NCBI GenBank assembly: GCA_963971535.1
Contig: OZ020589.1
Location: forward strand, 75,165,811-75,229,810
Direction of reading: 5' to 3'
Origin: Notolepis coatsorum
Lineage: Eukaryota; Chordata; Actinopteri; Aulopiformes; Paralepididae
DNA length: 64,000 bases
Shown: one piece after another, positions 32,503 to 42,459 of the stretch
Numbering within the stretch: position 1 is the stretch's first letter
How the letters are laid out: every line of letters begins with the position of its first letter
Position numbers and translations under genes: made by a program
The notes under the pieces: generated by a model
The model's database searches: none
What the model saw: only the letters and a program-made list of their open reading frames with translations
What the model was told of the DNA's origin: nothing

Positions 32503-34716
32503 ATGATGAACACTCCACAAAACGGTTCTCCTAAAATAGATCGCCCGCAGCGTAGACGGCAGACACCTCAGTACTTAGAGGATTACGTTGCCAGTATACT
32601 ACCTAGCTTTCTACAGACGTTAAACGCGGAAAAAGTAGATAGTAAAATTATGTCCAACCCTACCGACCAGGCTACCCCGCCAGTAGAGACCCTAGTGGGT
32701 TCTAACGTAACTGACCAAGCTCACGGTGGGGACCAGGAGGGACCTGACATGACTTTACCCCCCGCCAAGACCGAAGAAGTAGTCCCCGGAGAGCTCCAGG
32801 ATAAAGAAAGCCCTCCAGGGATGGAACCCGACCCACCACAAGAAGAGACGCGCACCCCGGAGATGGATCTCCTCAGTACGCGACAGGAGAACGGATCTCC
32901 AACGAGTACTACCAGGAGCCGATCACCTCAACCAGCGTCTTCCCCCAGCGAGGCGGACAAGATGCTGGCGCAGGCCTTTATCGCCAGCCTGGCAGCCTCA
33001 ACCGAGCGCGATCGACTCCAAGCACAGACGCTTAGCGAGCGCGAACATTCTTCCATGGAAAGAGACCGCCTTCAAGCGCAGCAACGGAGTGACGAAGACC
33101 GCATACGCCTAGAGATTAGATGCCTCCAGACGGGAGAGAATATGGGAAGAGACCACGCCGAAGCCCAGCGCGCCGCCGCCGAAGCCCAGCGCGCCGCCGC
33201 CGGTGCCCAACGCGAAGCAGAGCGCGACCTCGCTCTCACCAAGCGCGAAGCCGAGCGCGACCGATTACAAGCGCAGATAATGGAGCAGCTGATTACCAGG
33301 GTAACCCCCCCTCCCTCCGCACGGGGCTCCAGGGCCTCGTCAAGACAAGGGTCAAGGGCACCCTCCCCTACCCGATCAAGCGACCCTGAGCCCGGCGACC
33401 AGAGAGAGCCTATACCCCTCTCCGAACCCCTTCCCCGACCGGTCCAAGCGAGACCCAGCAACAGGGAAGAACCGGCCTATGCCGCGGAGAGGCTAAATAG
33501 ACGATTACAGGATCTAGATGACCTGCCAGAGGAAGAAGAAGAGGGAGAGGAGGAGAGTCAAGCCCAACAGCATCACCGTACTCCACAGGACCAGGAGGTC
33601 CAGTACAGCCCAGACTTTACCCCCGCGGCTCTGCGCTACAGACCCCCGACTCAATTCACGGGTGAGCTTGACGCACGACCAGCCCCGAGGAACAGCACCT
33701 GGGTACGCGGGCCTTGGTACCCAGCAGGTACCAGCCCACCACGACACGTAAGAGGAGACTCGCCTAGGAGGCCTCTCCTCCAATGCTCACCGATGTGCCA
33801 GCCATCCATGGCATCGTACCTTGGCACACCGACGTTCCCGGACTTCACACACGAGAACAGAGCACAGTACACAGAGCTACGAATGTGCTTAGAGACAATG
33901 ATGTCCGATGTAACTGATGAACCGTACAAGTATGCTATCCTACTCAAGCACCTCAAGGTGCCCCGAGCGCACAATATAGCGCTGGCATATTCCACCTCTA
34001 CTACCCCCTACACCGCGGCTCTAGCAGCACTCGACCAACGATATGGACGCATATGGGACTACGTAATACAAGAGATAAGGAATATTGACCGTCTACCCCC
34101 AGCCACAGACAATCGCTCACTAGATGACCTGTCTATCAAGGTACAATCCCTGGTAGGGATGCTGGGGGCGCAAAAGGAAAAGGGTATGCACGAACTGTAC
34201 GCGAACTCTAATGTTGAGAGGATTTCAGAGAAGCTTCCGCCCGCCCGACAAGAGCGCTTCAGGCGGCAAAGAGACCACCGTGATCCTAACGGTCCCGAGC
34301 CATCCCTCCTAGACCTAGCCGACTTCCTGGCGAGAGAAGTCAACAGCCTACGGTTGGATACGTTCGTGCGGAGCACACCAAGCTCCAGAGAGGGACCTAG
34401 GAGAGCAAACGATGGCCGCAGGCTGGTGACCGTCATGCACCAAGCCAAATCAGTACCGAGCAACAAGAACCACAGTACCCCCTCGATGAAAGAGAAGTGG
34501 AAGATTGTATGCCCGTACTGCGAAAAGGAACACTGGCTGTCACACTGTGACACGTTCAAGAAGATGACCGCCGACGAGGTGAGTCAATGGATAAAGTCCA
34601 ACCGACGCTGTTACCGATGTGCGCGCAGTCACATGGCAGCCGATTGCCGCTTAAAGAAGAGGTGTAGTCGGTGTGACGGAGCCCACTTGGACGTCCTACA
34701 TGACAGTAACAGATGA
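32503..34716 (+). CDS. Bel/Pao Gag, unit 1
   Basis: 737 residues from the first ATG pair (32503); the frame is open slightly upstream but begins with TTG. A basic N-terminus is followed by an acidic/Pro-rich part and a charged, probably coiled segment (residues ~150-260) rich in ERDRLQAQ and AQRAAA repeats. After an Arg/Ser/Pro linker comes the capsid-like core (from FPDFTHENRAQY) that corresponds to the Bel/Pao DUF1759-type region. Three zinc motifs close the protein: CPYCEKEHWLSHC, CYRCARSHMAADC and CSRCDGAHLDVLH. It ends at a UGA that lies in frame with pol, 12 codons before pol's first Met. Gag would assemble the particle and package RNA. Confidence 0.92.
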   Translation: MMNTPQNGSPKIDRPQRRRQTPQYLEDYVASILPSFLQTLNAEKVDSKIMSNPTDQATPPVETLVGSNVTDQAHGGDQEGPDMTLPPAKTEEVVPGELQDKESPPGMEPDPPQEETRTPEMDLLSTRQENGSPTSTTRSRSPQPASSPSEADKMLAQAFIASLAASTERDRLQAQTLSEREHSSMERDRLQAQQRSDEDRIRLEIRCLQTGENMGRDHAEAQRAAAEAQRAAAGAQREAERDLALTKREAERDRLQAQIMEQLITRVTPPPSARGSRASSRQGSRAPSPTRSSDPEPGDQREPIPLSEPLPRPVQARPSNREEPAYAAERLNRRLQDLDDLPEEEEEGEEESQAQQHHRTPQDQEVQYSPDFTPAALRYRPPTQFTGELDARPAPRNSTWVRGPWYPAGTSPPRHVRGDSPRRPLLQCSPMCQPSMASYLGTPTFPDFTHENRAQYTELRMCLETMMSDVTDEPYKYAILLKHLKVPRAHNIALAYSTSTTPYTAALAALDQRYGRIWDYVIQEIRNIDRLPPATDNRSLDDLSIKVQSLVGMLGAQKEKGMHELYANSNVERISEKLPPARQERFRRQRDHRDPNGPEPSLLDLADFLAREVNSLRLDTFVRSTPSSREGPRRANDGRRLVTVMHQAKSVPSNKNHSTPSMKEKWKIVCPYCEKEHWLSHCDTFKKMTADEVSQWIKSNRRCYRCARSHMAADCRLKKRCSRCDGAHLDVLHDSNR

Positions 34717-34752
34717 AAGCCTGCACCCTCAAGCAGCACAAAGGCAAGTGTT

Positions 34753-37700
34753 ATGTACATTGACCCCGCCAGCAGCGGGGGCGCCCGGGTGCTCTTGAAG
34801 GTGGTCCGCGTAACATTGAGTTACGAAGACAAGGTCATGGACACCTACGCCGTCCTTGACGACGGGTCAGAGAAGACCCTTCTCCTCGCGTCTGCTGCGG
34901 CCCAGCTGGGGCTGCGGGGGAGCGAAGAAACGATGACGATTCGGACAATAAGAAGAGACCTAAAGACGATAAAGGGCGAGAATGTCTCCTTCACTATCGC
35001 AGCAAGCGGGCAGCCAGAGAGACGGTATAGGATCACTAACGCCTTCACCAGCCAAGACATAGGCCTGTCGCAGTACACCTACCCCATCGCCAAGCTGATG
35101 GATAAATATGTGCACCTGCGTCAACTACCTATACCGCTCATAGACGGTGCCACCCCGACCCTGCTGATAGGATCCGACCATGCACACCTCATCGTCCCGA
35201 TGGACTGGGTCCACACTGGGCCCAGAGGCTGTCCTGCAGCAGTCGAGACCCGCCTAGGATGGACACTACAAGGCCCCCTCTCTAGGTCTCCTAACCGAAC
35301 AGCAGCCACTAGCTGCCTCCACTCCAGAGTGACAGAAGAAGACACCACCCTCCTACAGCACGTAGAGAGGCTATGGACACTAGAGACAATGCCCTTTAAG
35401 AACGAAAAGAAACACATTCGTTCCAAGGAAGACATTTATGCTATAGCCCTCCTCGAGCGGGGGACAAAGAGAGTCAAAGTCAACGGAGTGATGAGATACG
35501 CAACTCCACTCCTGAGGCGAGAGGGTATGCCTACCTTCCACGCCCCAAAAGAAGCGACAGAGCGGTATCTATTGAACACAGAGCGGCACCTAGCCAGAGA
35601 CCCCGCTCAAGCTACTGTGTACCGCGCTGAGATTGACAAGCTAATCACAGCGGAACACATAAAGAAAATTGACATTAAAGAGGCCGATCAGACAACCGAA
35701 TCATGGTACGTGCCGCACCACAAAGTCCACCACAACGGCAAGGATCGTATTGTGTTCAACTGCAGCTACCAGATCGGATCACAAAATCTGAATAAAGAGC
35801 TCTTGCCCGGCCCAACACTCGGTCCCTCCCTACTAGGCGTATTACTACGTTTCCGCCAAGACAAGGTGGCTATCAGCGGCGACATCAAAGGGATGTTCCT
35901 GCAGGTGCGACTAGTGGAGGAGGACAAGCCCCTGCTGCGGTTCCTATGGAGAGAGAGGATCGGGGATGAGCAACCATCCATCTATCAATGGGAAGTCCTC
36001 CCTTTCGGAACCACATGCAGCCCATGCTGTGCTACGTTTGCACTGCAAAAACACGTCGCAGAGGACCCAGCAGCTGACGAAGAGGTCCGACAAAGTGTAG
36101 GAAATAGTTTCTACGTGGACAACTGTCTGCAAAGCGTCTCGACGTCAGAAGAAGCCGAGGCCCTCCTACTCAAGCTCCGCGCCTCCCCGATCAAAGGTGG
36201 CTTTGATCTCCGGCAGTGGGCCAGCAGCGACCCTCAAGTATTGCGCAGCCTCTCCCCAGAGGACAAGGCAGCAAGCAGCGAGACCTGGATGGCGACCATC
36301 CCAGGAGAAGCCCAAGAAATGACAATAGGACTAGTCTGGCGCTTCAAAACAGACTCGCTCCATTATAAACACACACCCCTGACCAAGGAGCAGGGAAGGT
36401 CGACTGCACTACCGACCACAAGACGGAGTGTATACAGAACACTCGCCAGACAATATGACCCGTTGGGATGTATTCTACCTTACACCACCAGGGCAAAGAT
36501 GATTGTAAGAGCGTTATGGGACAAGGACCAGGGCTGGGACGACCCCATACCCGAACACCTTGCCTCCACATGGAGAGAGTGGGAGACAGAACTCAGCTCA
36601 CTCCCAGGTGTCAACATACGCCGCAGCTACTTCCCACCCACAGTGAGGCCGGAGACGTGCCAGATGGACCTGCACGTCTTCAGCGACGCCTCCGAAGTAG
36701 CCTACGGTTCGGTGGCCTACTTGCGGGCCCAAGAGGAGCAAGGAGAAATACATACTGCCTTCATCCTGGCTCGCTCAAGAATAGCCCCCCGCAAGCAACA
36801 ATCTATCCCGCGTCTAGAGCTCTGCGCAGCCCTAGCAGGAGCGCAACTCGCCACGTTAATCCAACGTGAACTCACCATTCCGGTGCAAAGAACAATCCTG
36901 TGGTCAGACTCCATGACCGTACTCACATGGATCCAGTCTGATTCGTGTAGATACAAGGTCTTCGTGGGAGTCAGAATCACAGAGATCCAAGATTTAACAG
37001 AAGCAGCAAGCTGGAGGTATGTGGACACAAAACACAACCCAGCTGACGTCATCACCCGGGGAATGTCCCTGGATGACCTCACCCGTCACAATCTATATAG
37101 TGACGGGCCCGAGTTCCTCAAGCTCCCGGAAGAAGAGTGGCCTACACCCACCCCACGGGAGGCGAGTGAAGAGGAGGCAGAGAAGAAGAAATCTATGTTC
37201 TGTGGGTTGACACACACACTCGTCCCCACAGACCCCAACATAGACGACTGCCTCACCCTTGAGAGTGCGCAGCTAAAGACATTCCTGTGGCACCACCCAG
37301 AGGTTCAGCCCACTACTGACATTACTGCAGCTAACTACGAAGAAGCAGAACTCCTTCTGCTACAGCGAGCCCAGAGAGACTCGTTCCCCGACGAGCTAGA
37401 CTGTCTACAGGGATCAAAGCCAGTCCCGTCAGACAGCAGATTGCTCCACTTAGCCCCTGAGAGCGACGCCCATAATCTCATCAGAGTGGGTGGTCGTCTG
37501 AGGAGAGCCCCAGACTTACCGGATGACGTCAAGTACCCGATAGTCTTAAACAGCCGACACAAGGTCACAGAGCTTATCATAAAGAAATACGACGAGGACG
37601 TGCACCACGCCGGGGCAGAGAGAGTCTTCGCGGAGATCAGATGTCGTTATTGGATACTGCAAGGGAGAGAAGCAGTACGACGCTTCCAGCTGACTTGTCT

Positions 37701-38712
37701 AGACTGTCGTAAATGGCGAGCACAGCCCAGTATACCCCGGATGGCTGACCTACCCCCCTGTCGCCTCCGACTCGGCGACAAGCCTTTTCACTCCACCGGT
37801 ATGGACTGTTTCGGCCCGCTGTATGTAAAGAAAGGAAGAGGGACTGAGAAGCGGTGGGGTATTGTATTCAAATGCATGACCACCCGAGCGATACACATAG
37901 AACTCCTTCCAACCATGAGCACAGACTCATTCCTTATGGCCTTCCGAAGATTCACATCGCGGAAAGGGAAACCGTCTATATTATTGTCTGATCACGGGAC
38001 AAACTTCAAAGGCGGAGAAAGAGAGCTGAGAGAGAGCTTCCAAGCTATGGGCCCAGAACTTAAGACCCACCTCGCTCCATATCAAATTGATTTCCAGTTT
38101 AATCCCCCGAATGCACCTCACTTCGGTGGAACTTGGGAACGAGAAGTACGTTCAATAAAGACAGCCCTGTACGCCGTGCTTGGGGCCCAGACCGTGGCGG
38201 AAGAAGTCCTCACGACAGTCCTCACGGAGATCGAGGGAGTATTGAACTCAAAGCCCCTCGGTTACGTCTCAAGTGATGTAGCAGATGTCGACCCAGTCAC
38301 CCCCAACACTCTCTTGATGGGGCGGCTGGACCCCGCGCTACCACAGACAGTGTACAGGCCTGAAGAAGCGAACGGCCGAAGAATGTGGAGGTACAGTCAA
38401 GTATTGGCTGACAAGTTTTGGAACAGTTTCCTACTCCACTATCTACCGTCTCTACAGACCCGTCAGAAATGGGTGAAAGAAAGAGACAATTTGACAGAAG
38501 GAACAGTCGTCATGATTATCGACCAGTCACTACCCCGAGCTATGTGGCCGGCCGGCCGCGTAAGCAAAGTGATCACTGGTGCCGACGGAAAGGTCAGAGC
38601 GGCAGAAGTGCTCGTCCAAGGGCGGACATACACCCGGCCCGTGGCGAGGCTAATAGAGTTGCCAAGGCTCCCCGACACTCTTGATGACGACCATGACCCC
38701 CTGACTTTGTGA
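34753..38712 (+). CDS. Bel/Pao Pol, unit 1
   Basis: 1319 residues from the first Met; the real N-terminus is probably made by a Gag-Pol fusion, since the protease begins at once. Aspartic protease active site VLDDGS (36-39). The reverse transcriptase has FYVDN at ~453-457, where most retroelements have YVDD or YMDD. RNase H carries LHVFSDAS (~640-647) and LWSDSM. The integrase zinc motif is H951/H952 and C982/C985. The DDE core is marked by GMDCFGPLY, LLSDHGTNF and GTWEREV, followed by the conserved Bel/Pao C-terminal region. No lesion is visible after the UGA. It supplies cDNA synthesis and integration. Confidence 0.94.
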   Translation: MYIDPASSGGARVLLKVVRVTLSYEDKVMDTYAVLDDGSEKTLLLASAAAQLGLRGSEETMTIRTIRRDLKTIKGENVSFTIAASGQPERRYRITNAFTSQDIGLSQYTYPIAKLMDKYVHLRQLPIPLIDGATPTLLIGSDHAHLIVPMDWVHTGPRGCPAAVETRLGWTLQGPLSRSPNRTAATSCLHSRVTEEDTTLLQHVERLWTLETMPFKNEKKHIRSKEDIYAIALLERGTKRVKVNGVMRYATPLLRREGMPTFHAPKEATERYLLNTERHLARDPAQATVYRAEIDKLITAEHIKKIDIKEADQTTESWYVPHHKVHHNGKDRIVFNCSYQIGSQNLNKELLPGPTLGPSLLGVLLRFRQDKVAISGDIKGMFLQVRLVEEDKPLLRFLWRERIGDEQPSIYQWEVLPFGTTCSPCCATFALQKHVAEDPAADEEVRQSVGNSFYVDNCLQSVSTSEEAEALLLKLRASPIKGGFDLRQWASSDPQVLRSLSPEDKAASSETWMATIPGEAQEMTIGLVWRFKTDSLHYKHTPLTKEQGRSTALPTTRRSVYRTLARQYDPLGCILPYTTRAKMIVRALWDKDQGWDDPIPEHLASTWREWETELSSLPGVNIRRSYFPPTVRPETCQMDLHVFSDASEVAYGSVAYLRAQEEQGEIHTAFILARSRIAPRKQQSIPRLELCAALAGAQLATLIQRELTIPVQRTILWSDSMTVLTWIQSDSCRYKVFVGVRITEIQDLTEAASWRYVDTKHNPADVITRGMSLDDLTRHNLYSDGPEFLKLPEEEWPTPTPREASEEEAEKKKSMFCGLTHTLVPTDPNIDDCLTLESAQLKTFLWHHPEVQPTTDITAANYEEAELLLLQRAQRDSFPDELDCLQGSKPVPSDSRLLHLAPESDAHNLIRVGGRLRRAPDLPDDVKYPIVLNSRHKVTELIIKKYDEDVHHAGAERVFAEIRCRYWILQGREAVRRFQLTCLDCRKWRAQPSIPRMADLPPCRLRLGDKPFHSTGMDCFGPLYVKKGRGTEKRWGIVFKCMTTRAIHIELLPTMSTDSFLMAFRRFTSRKGKPSILLSDHGTNFKGGERELRESFQAMGPELKTHLAPYQIDFQFNPPNAPHFGGTWEREVRSIKTALYAVLGAQTVAEEVLTTVLTEIEGVLNSKPLGYVSSDVADVDPVTPNTLLMGRLDPALPQTVYRPEEANGRRMWRYSQVLADKFWNSFLLHYLPSLQTRQKWVKERDNLTEGTVVMIIDQSLPRAMWPAGRVSKVITGADGKVRAAEVLVQGRTYTRPVARLIELPRLPDTLDDDHDPLTL

Positions 38713-38795
38713 ACTGCCCTACCCTCACAACAGACATTGAGTAGTGGACAGTGCGGTTAATCTGTCTCTGCTTATCTAATTAGGTGGGACTAATT

Positions 38796-38805
38796 AGGAG
38801 GCGGC
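38796..38805 (+). promoter_or_regulatory. Polypurine tract, unit 1
   Basis: AGGAGGCGGC immediately before LTR 2. The equivalent of unit 2 is at 46503-46512 before LTR 3. Confidence 0.8.
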
Positions 38806-40141
38806 TGTTACGAAGGATCAGATTAAACCAAATATATATATATATTTATTAATTGATATATATTGCATAATATTTGTATATCGTTTGATACCCCCTGTGT
38901 ATTCCTTGTACATATACACGGAATATCCCTTTAACCTAGTACAGACCATAATATTTCGTTCTCCTATTGGACAGCGGTCCCTTAGGCGCCATTGCCATAC
39001 CCCCAAGGTCTGGTTCAAAGTCACCGCCACAGACTTGCCTGGACATGAACGGCTCTGCGCAAGGATACGAGACAGGAATAGGGCTGGTACTAGTTTGTTC
39101 ACCTAACGTATAAATACGGCGCAGGTGAATACAGAAGTTAAGTTAACCAATAAGTTGAAGCCTCACCCACGATACAACGTGCGGTGAAGTATGGCCTGTT
39201 TGGCCCCAAATAGAGCATTGAGACCGCGTGCGAATTAATAACTGAAGTATCAGAGTTTAACGCTGTACCGTCGAGTTCGACCTATTCTATTAATTCAGTA
39301 ATAGTCTATTTATGTATAGTGTATCGTGCGGCTACCGTTCTACAGTGACCAGCATCACCAACGTTTCCTCGTACCAGCTAGTGTGCTTATCCAGGCTGGG
39401 CTGCTTACCCTGGCACTTTCACCCGAGGAGCCCTAGACGAGGACCGTGTGGACATGTACACTGGATAATCTACCCGACGACTACATAGCCCTTTTCGGCT
39501 GGATTATATTTGCTTTGGTCCTGTAATTGATGGAGCGGAGAATCGCCTACACCCACAATTGTGTGGGATTTACCCTGTGAGGAGCAACGTCGAGCCCGCC
39601 TCTCAGAAGCCTGAGGCCGGCTAGCTTTCTTCCATGCGGAGCTGCATGCCACGGAGAACAGCTGTTATTCGTCTGCGGATCAAGAGATTATTGCACCGTC
39701 TCCTGTACTTGGAGTCTCTCTATTCATCGTTGACCCAGACTCTACTACCGACAAATCCTCTCCCCTTGCTGGCTTACAACCGGAGGGACCCTACCAGTAT
39801 CTCCCGCTGCCTTTACTAGAGTACCATAGATATAATTCCTAAGATTCAGGTTGTATTCATTATATCCTGCGTAATAAGAGAATGGACATACGTTATTGAT
39901 TTGCTGACGCACATTCCTTTGCCTTATAAGCGCACCTTAAGTAAAGTATTGTTATATATACTATCATTGCTGCTAATAAATATTCTTAAACCCAGTTTTG
40001 TGTGGAACCGTGTCATTGTGGGAAGTGTTCATCTAATATACCTGTGTACTGTATGGCCAGTAGTAATGTACATAAGACAGTAGTGGTTTAATGATACCAT
40101 ACTTATATAATACAGTCAGGGAATTGTACCCCTCAGTTACA
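38806..40141 (+). repeat. LTR 2 (middle) of the array
   Basis: 1336 bp, serving as 3' LTR of unit 1 and 5' LTR of unit 2. It matches LTR 3 at every diagnostic site and differs from it by one base that I found (39415). A hybrid formed by LTR-LTR exchange would look like this if the crossover lay after the last diagnostic site. Confidence 0.95.
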
Positions 40142-40143
40142 AT

Positions 40144-40160
40144 TGGTCCTTCGAGCCGGA
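40144..40160 (+). promoter_or_regulatory. Primer binding site, tRNA-Tyr (unit 2)
   Basis: Identical to the site at 32437-32453. Confidence 0.85.
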
Positions 40161-40209
40161 TGGTAACTAGCGTAATATTAATATAGTAGTATTAATATTG
40201 ACATGGCCA

Positions 40210-42423
40210 ATGATGAACACTCCACAAAACGGTTCTCCTAAAATAGATCGCCCGCAGCGTAGACGGCAGACACCTCAGTACTTAGAGGATTACGTTGCCA
40301 GTATACTACCTAGCTTTCTACAGACGTTAAACGCGGAAAAAGTAGATAGTAAAATTATGTCCAACCCTACCGACCAGGCTACCCCGCCAGTAGAGACCCT
40401 AGTGGGTTCTAACGTAACTGACCAAGCTCACGGTGGGGACCAGGAGGGACCTGACATGACTTTACCCCCCGCCAAGACCGAAGAAGTAGTCCCCGGAGAG
40501 CTCCAGGATAAAGAAAGCCCTCCAGGGATGGAACCCGACCCACCACAAGAAGAGACGCGCACCCCGGAGATGGATCTCCTCAGTACGCGACAGGAGAACG
40601 GATCTCCAACGAGTACTACCAGGAGCCGATCACCTCAACCAGCGTCTTCCCCCAGCGAGGCGGACAAGATGCTGGCGCAGGCCTTTATCGCCAGCCTGGC
40701 AGCCTCAACCGAGCGCGATCGACTCCAAGCACAGACGCTTAGCGAGCGCGAACATTCTTCCATGGAAAGAGACCGCCTTCAAGCGCAGCAACGGAGTGAC
40801 GAAGACCGCATACGCCTAGAGATTAGATGCCTCCAGACGGGAGAGAATATGGGAAGAGACCACGCCGAAGCCCAGCGCGCCGCCGCCGAAGCCCAGCGCG
40901 CCGCCGCCGGTGCCCAACGCGAAGCAGAGCGCGACCTCGCTCTCACCAAGCGCGAAGCCGAGCGCGACCGATTACAAGCGCAGATAATGGAGCAGCTGAT
41001 TACCAGGGTAACCCCCCCTCCCTCCGCACGGGGCTCCAGGGCCTCGTCAAGACAAGGGTCAAGGGCACCCTCCCCTACCCGATCAAGCGACCCTGAGCCC
41101 GGCGACCAGAGAGAGCCTATACCCCTCTCCGAACCCCTTCCCCGACCGGTCCAAGCGAGACCCAGCAACAGGGAAGAACCGGCCTATGCCGCGGAGAGGC
41201 TAAATAGACGATTACAGGATCTAGATGACCTGCCAGAGGAAGAAGAAGAGGGAGAGGAGGAGAGTCAAGCCCAACAGCATCACCGTACTCCACAGGACCA
41301 GGAGGTCCAGTACAGCCCAGACTTTACCCCCGCGGCTCTGCGCTACAGACCCCCGACTCAATTCATGGGTGAGCTTGACGCACGACCAGCCCCGAGGAAC
41401 AGCACCTGGGTACGCGGGCCTTGGTACCCAGCAGGTACCAGCCCACCACGACACGTAAGAGGAGACTCGCCTAGGAGGCCTCTCCTCCAACGCTCACCGA
41501 TGTGCCAGCCATCCATGGCATCGTACCTTGGCACACCGACGTTCCCGGACTTCACACACGAGAACAGAGCACAGTACACAGAGCTACGAATGTGCTTAGA
41601 GACAATGATGTCCGATGTAACTGATGAACCGTACAAGTATGCTATCCTACTCAAGCACCTCAAGGTGCCCCGAGCGCACAATATAGCGCTGGCATATTCC
41701 ACCTCTACTACCCCCTACACCGCGGCTCTAGCAGCACTCGACCAACGATATGGACGCATATGGGACTACGTAATACAAGAGATAAGGAATATTGACCGTC
41801 TACCCCCAGCCACAGACAATCGCTCACTAGATGACCTGTCTATCAAGGTACAATCCCTGGTAGGGATGCTGGGGGCGCAAAAGGAAAAGGGTATGCACGA
41901 ACTGTACGCGAACTCTAATGTTGAGAGGATTTCAGAGAAGCTTCCGCCCGCCCGACAAGAGCGCTTCAGGCGGCAAAGAGACCACCGTGATCCTAACGGT
42001 CCCGAGCCATCCCTCCTAGACCTAGCCGACTTCCTGGCGAGAGAAGTCAACAGCCTACGGTTGGATACGTTCGTGCGGAGCACACCAAGCTCCAGAGAGG
42101 GACCTAGGAGAGCAAACGATGGCCGCAGGCTGGTGACCGTCATGCACCAAGCCAAATCAGTACCGAGCAACAAGAACCACAGTACCCCCTCGATGAAAGA
42201 GAAGTGGAAGATTGTATGCCCGTACTGCGAAAAGGAACACTGGCTGTCACACTGTGACACGTTCAAGAAGATGACCGCCGACGAGGTGAGTCAATGGATA
42301 AAGTCCAACCGACGCTGTTACCGATGTGCGCGCAGTCACATGGCAGCCGATTGCCGCTTAAAGAAGAGGTGTAGTCGGTGTGACGGAGCCCACTTGGACG
42401 TCCTACATGACAGTAACAGATGA
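40210..42423 (+). CDS. Bel/Pao Gag, unit 2
   Basis: Same length and architecture as the unit 1 Gag. Only two amino-acid differences were seen, both near the middle: Thr to Met just after RPPTQF, and Cys to Arg before SPMCQP. The second restores an arginine in a basic stretch. It ends at the same UGA before pol. Confidence 0.92.
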   Translation: MMNTPQNGSPKIDRPQRRRQTPQYLEDYVASILPSFLQTLNAEKVDSKIMSNPTDQATPPVETLVGSNVTDQAHGGDQEGPDMTLPPAKTEEVVPGELQDKESPPGMEPDPPQEETRTPEMDLLSTRQENGSPTSTTRSRSPQPASSPSEADKMLAQAFIASLAASTERDRLQAQTLSEREHSSMERDRLQAQQRSDEDRIRLEIRCLQTGENMGRDHAEAQRAAAEAQRAAAGAQREAERDLALTKREAERDRLQAQIMEQLITRVTPPPSARGSRASSRQGSRAPSPTRSSDPEPGDQREPIPLSEPLPRPVQARPSNREEPAYAAERLNRRLQDLDDLPEEEEEGEEESQAQQHHRTPQDQEVQYSPDFTPAALRYRPPTQFMGELDARPAPRNSTWVRGPWYPAGTSPPRHVRGDSPRRPLLQRSPMCQPSMASYLGTPTFPDFTHENRAQYTELRMCLETMMSDVTDEPYKYAILLKHLKVPRAHNIALAYSTSTTPYTAALAALDQRYGRIWDYVIQEIRNIDRLPPATDNRSLDDLSIKVQSLVGMLGAQKEKGMHELYANSNVERISEKLPPARQERFRRQRDHRDPNGPEPSLLDLADFLAREVNSLRLDTFVRSTPSSREGPRRANDGRRLVTVMHQAKSVPSNKNHSTPSMKEKWKIVCPYCEKEHWLSHCDTFKKMTADEVSQWIKSNRRCYRCARSHMAADCRLKKRCSRCDGAHLDVLHDSNR

Positions 42424-42459
42424 AAGCCTGCACCCTCAAGCAGCACAAAGGCAAGTGTT

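Noticed and set aside
34714-34716. UGA as a selenocysteine codon
   Set aside because: The aligned residue is Arg in the related copy, and nothing suggests a SECIS element; CpG decay or stop readthrough are simpler.
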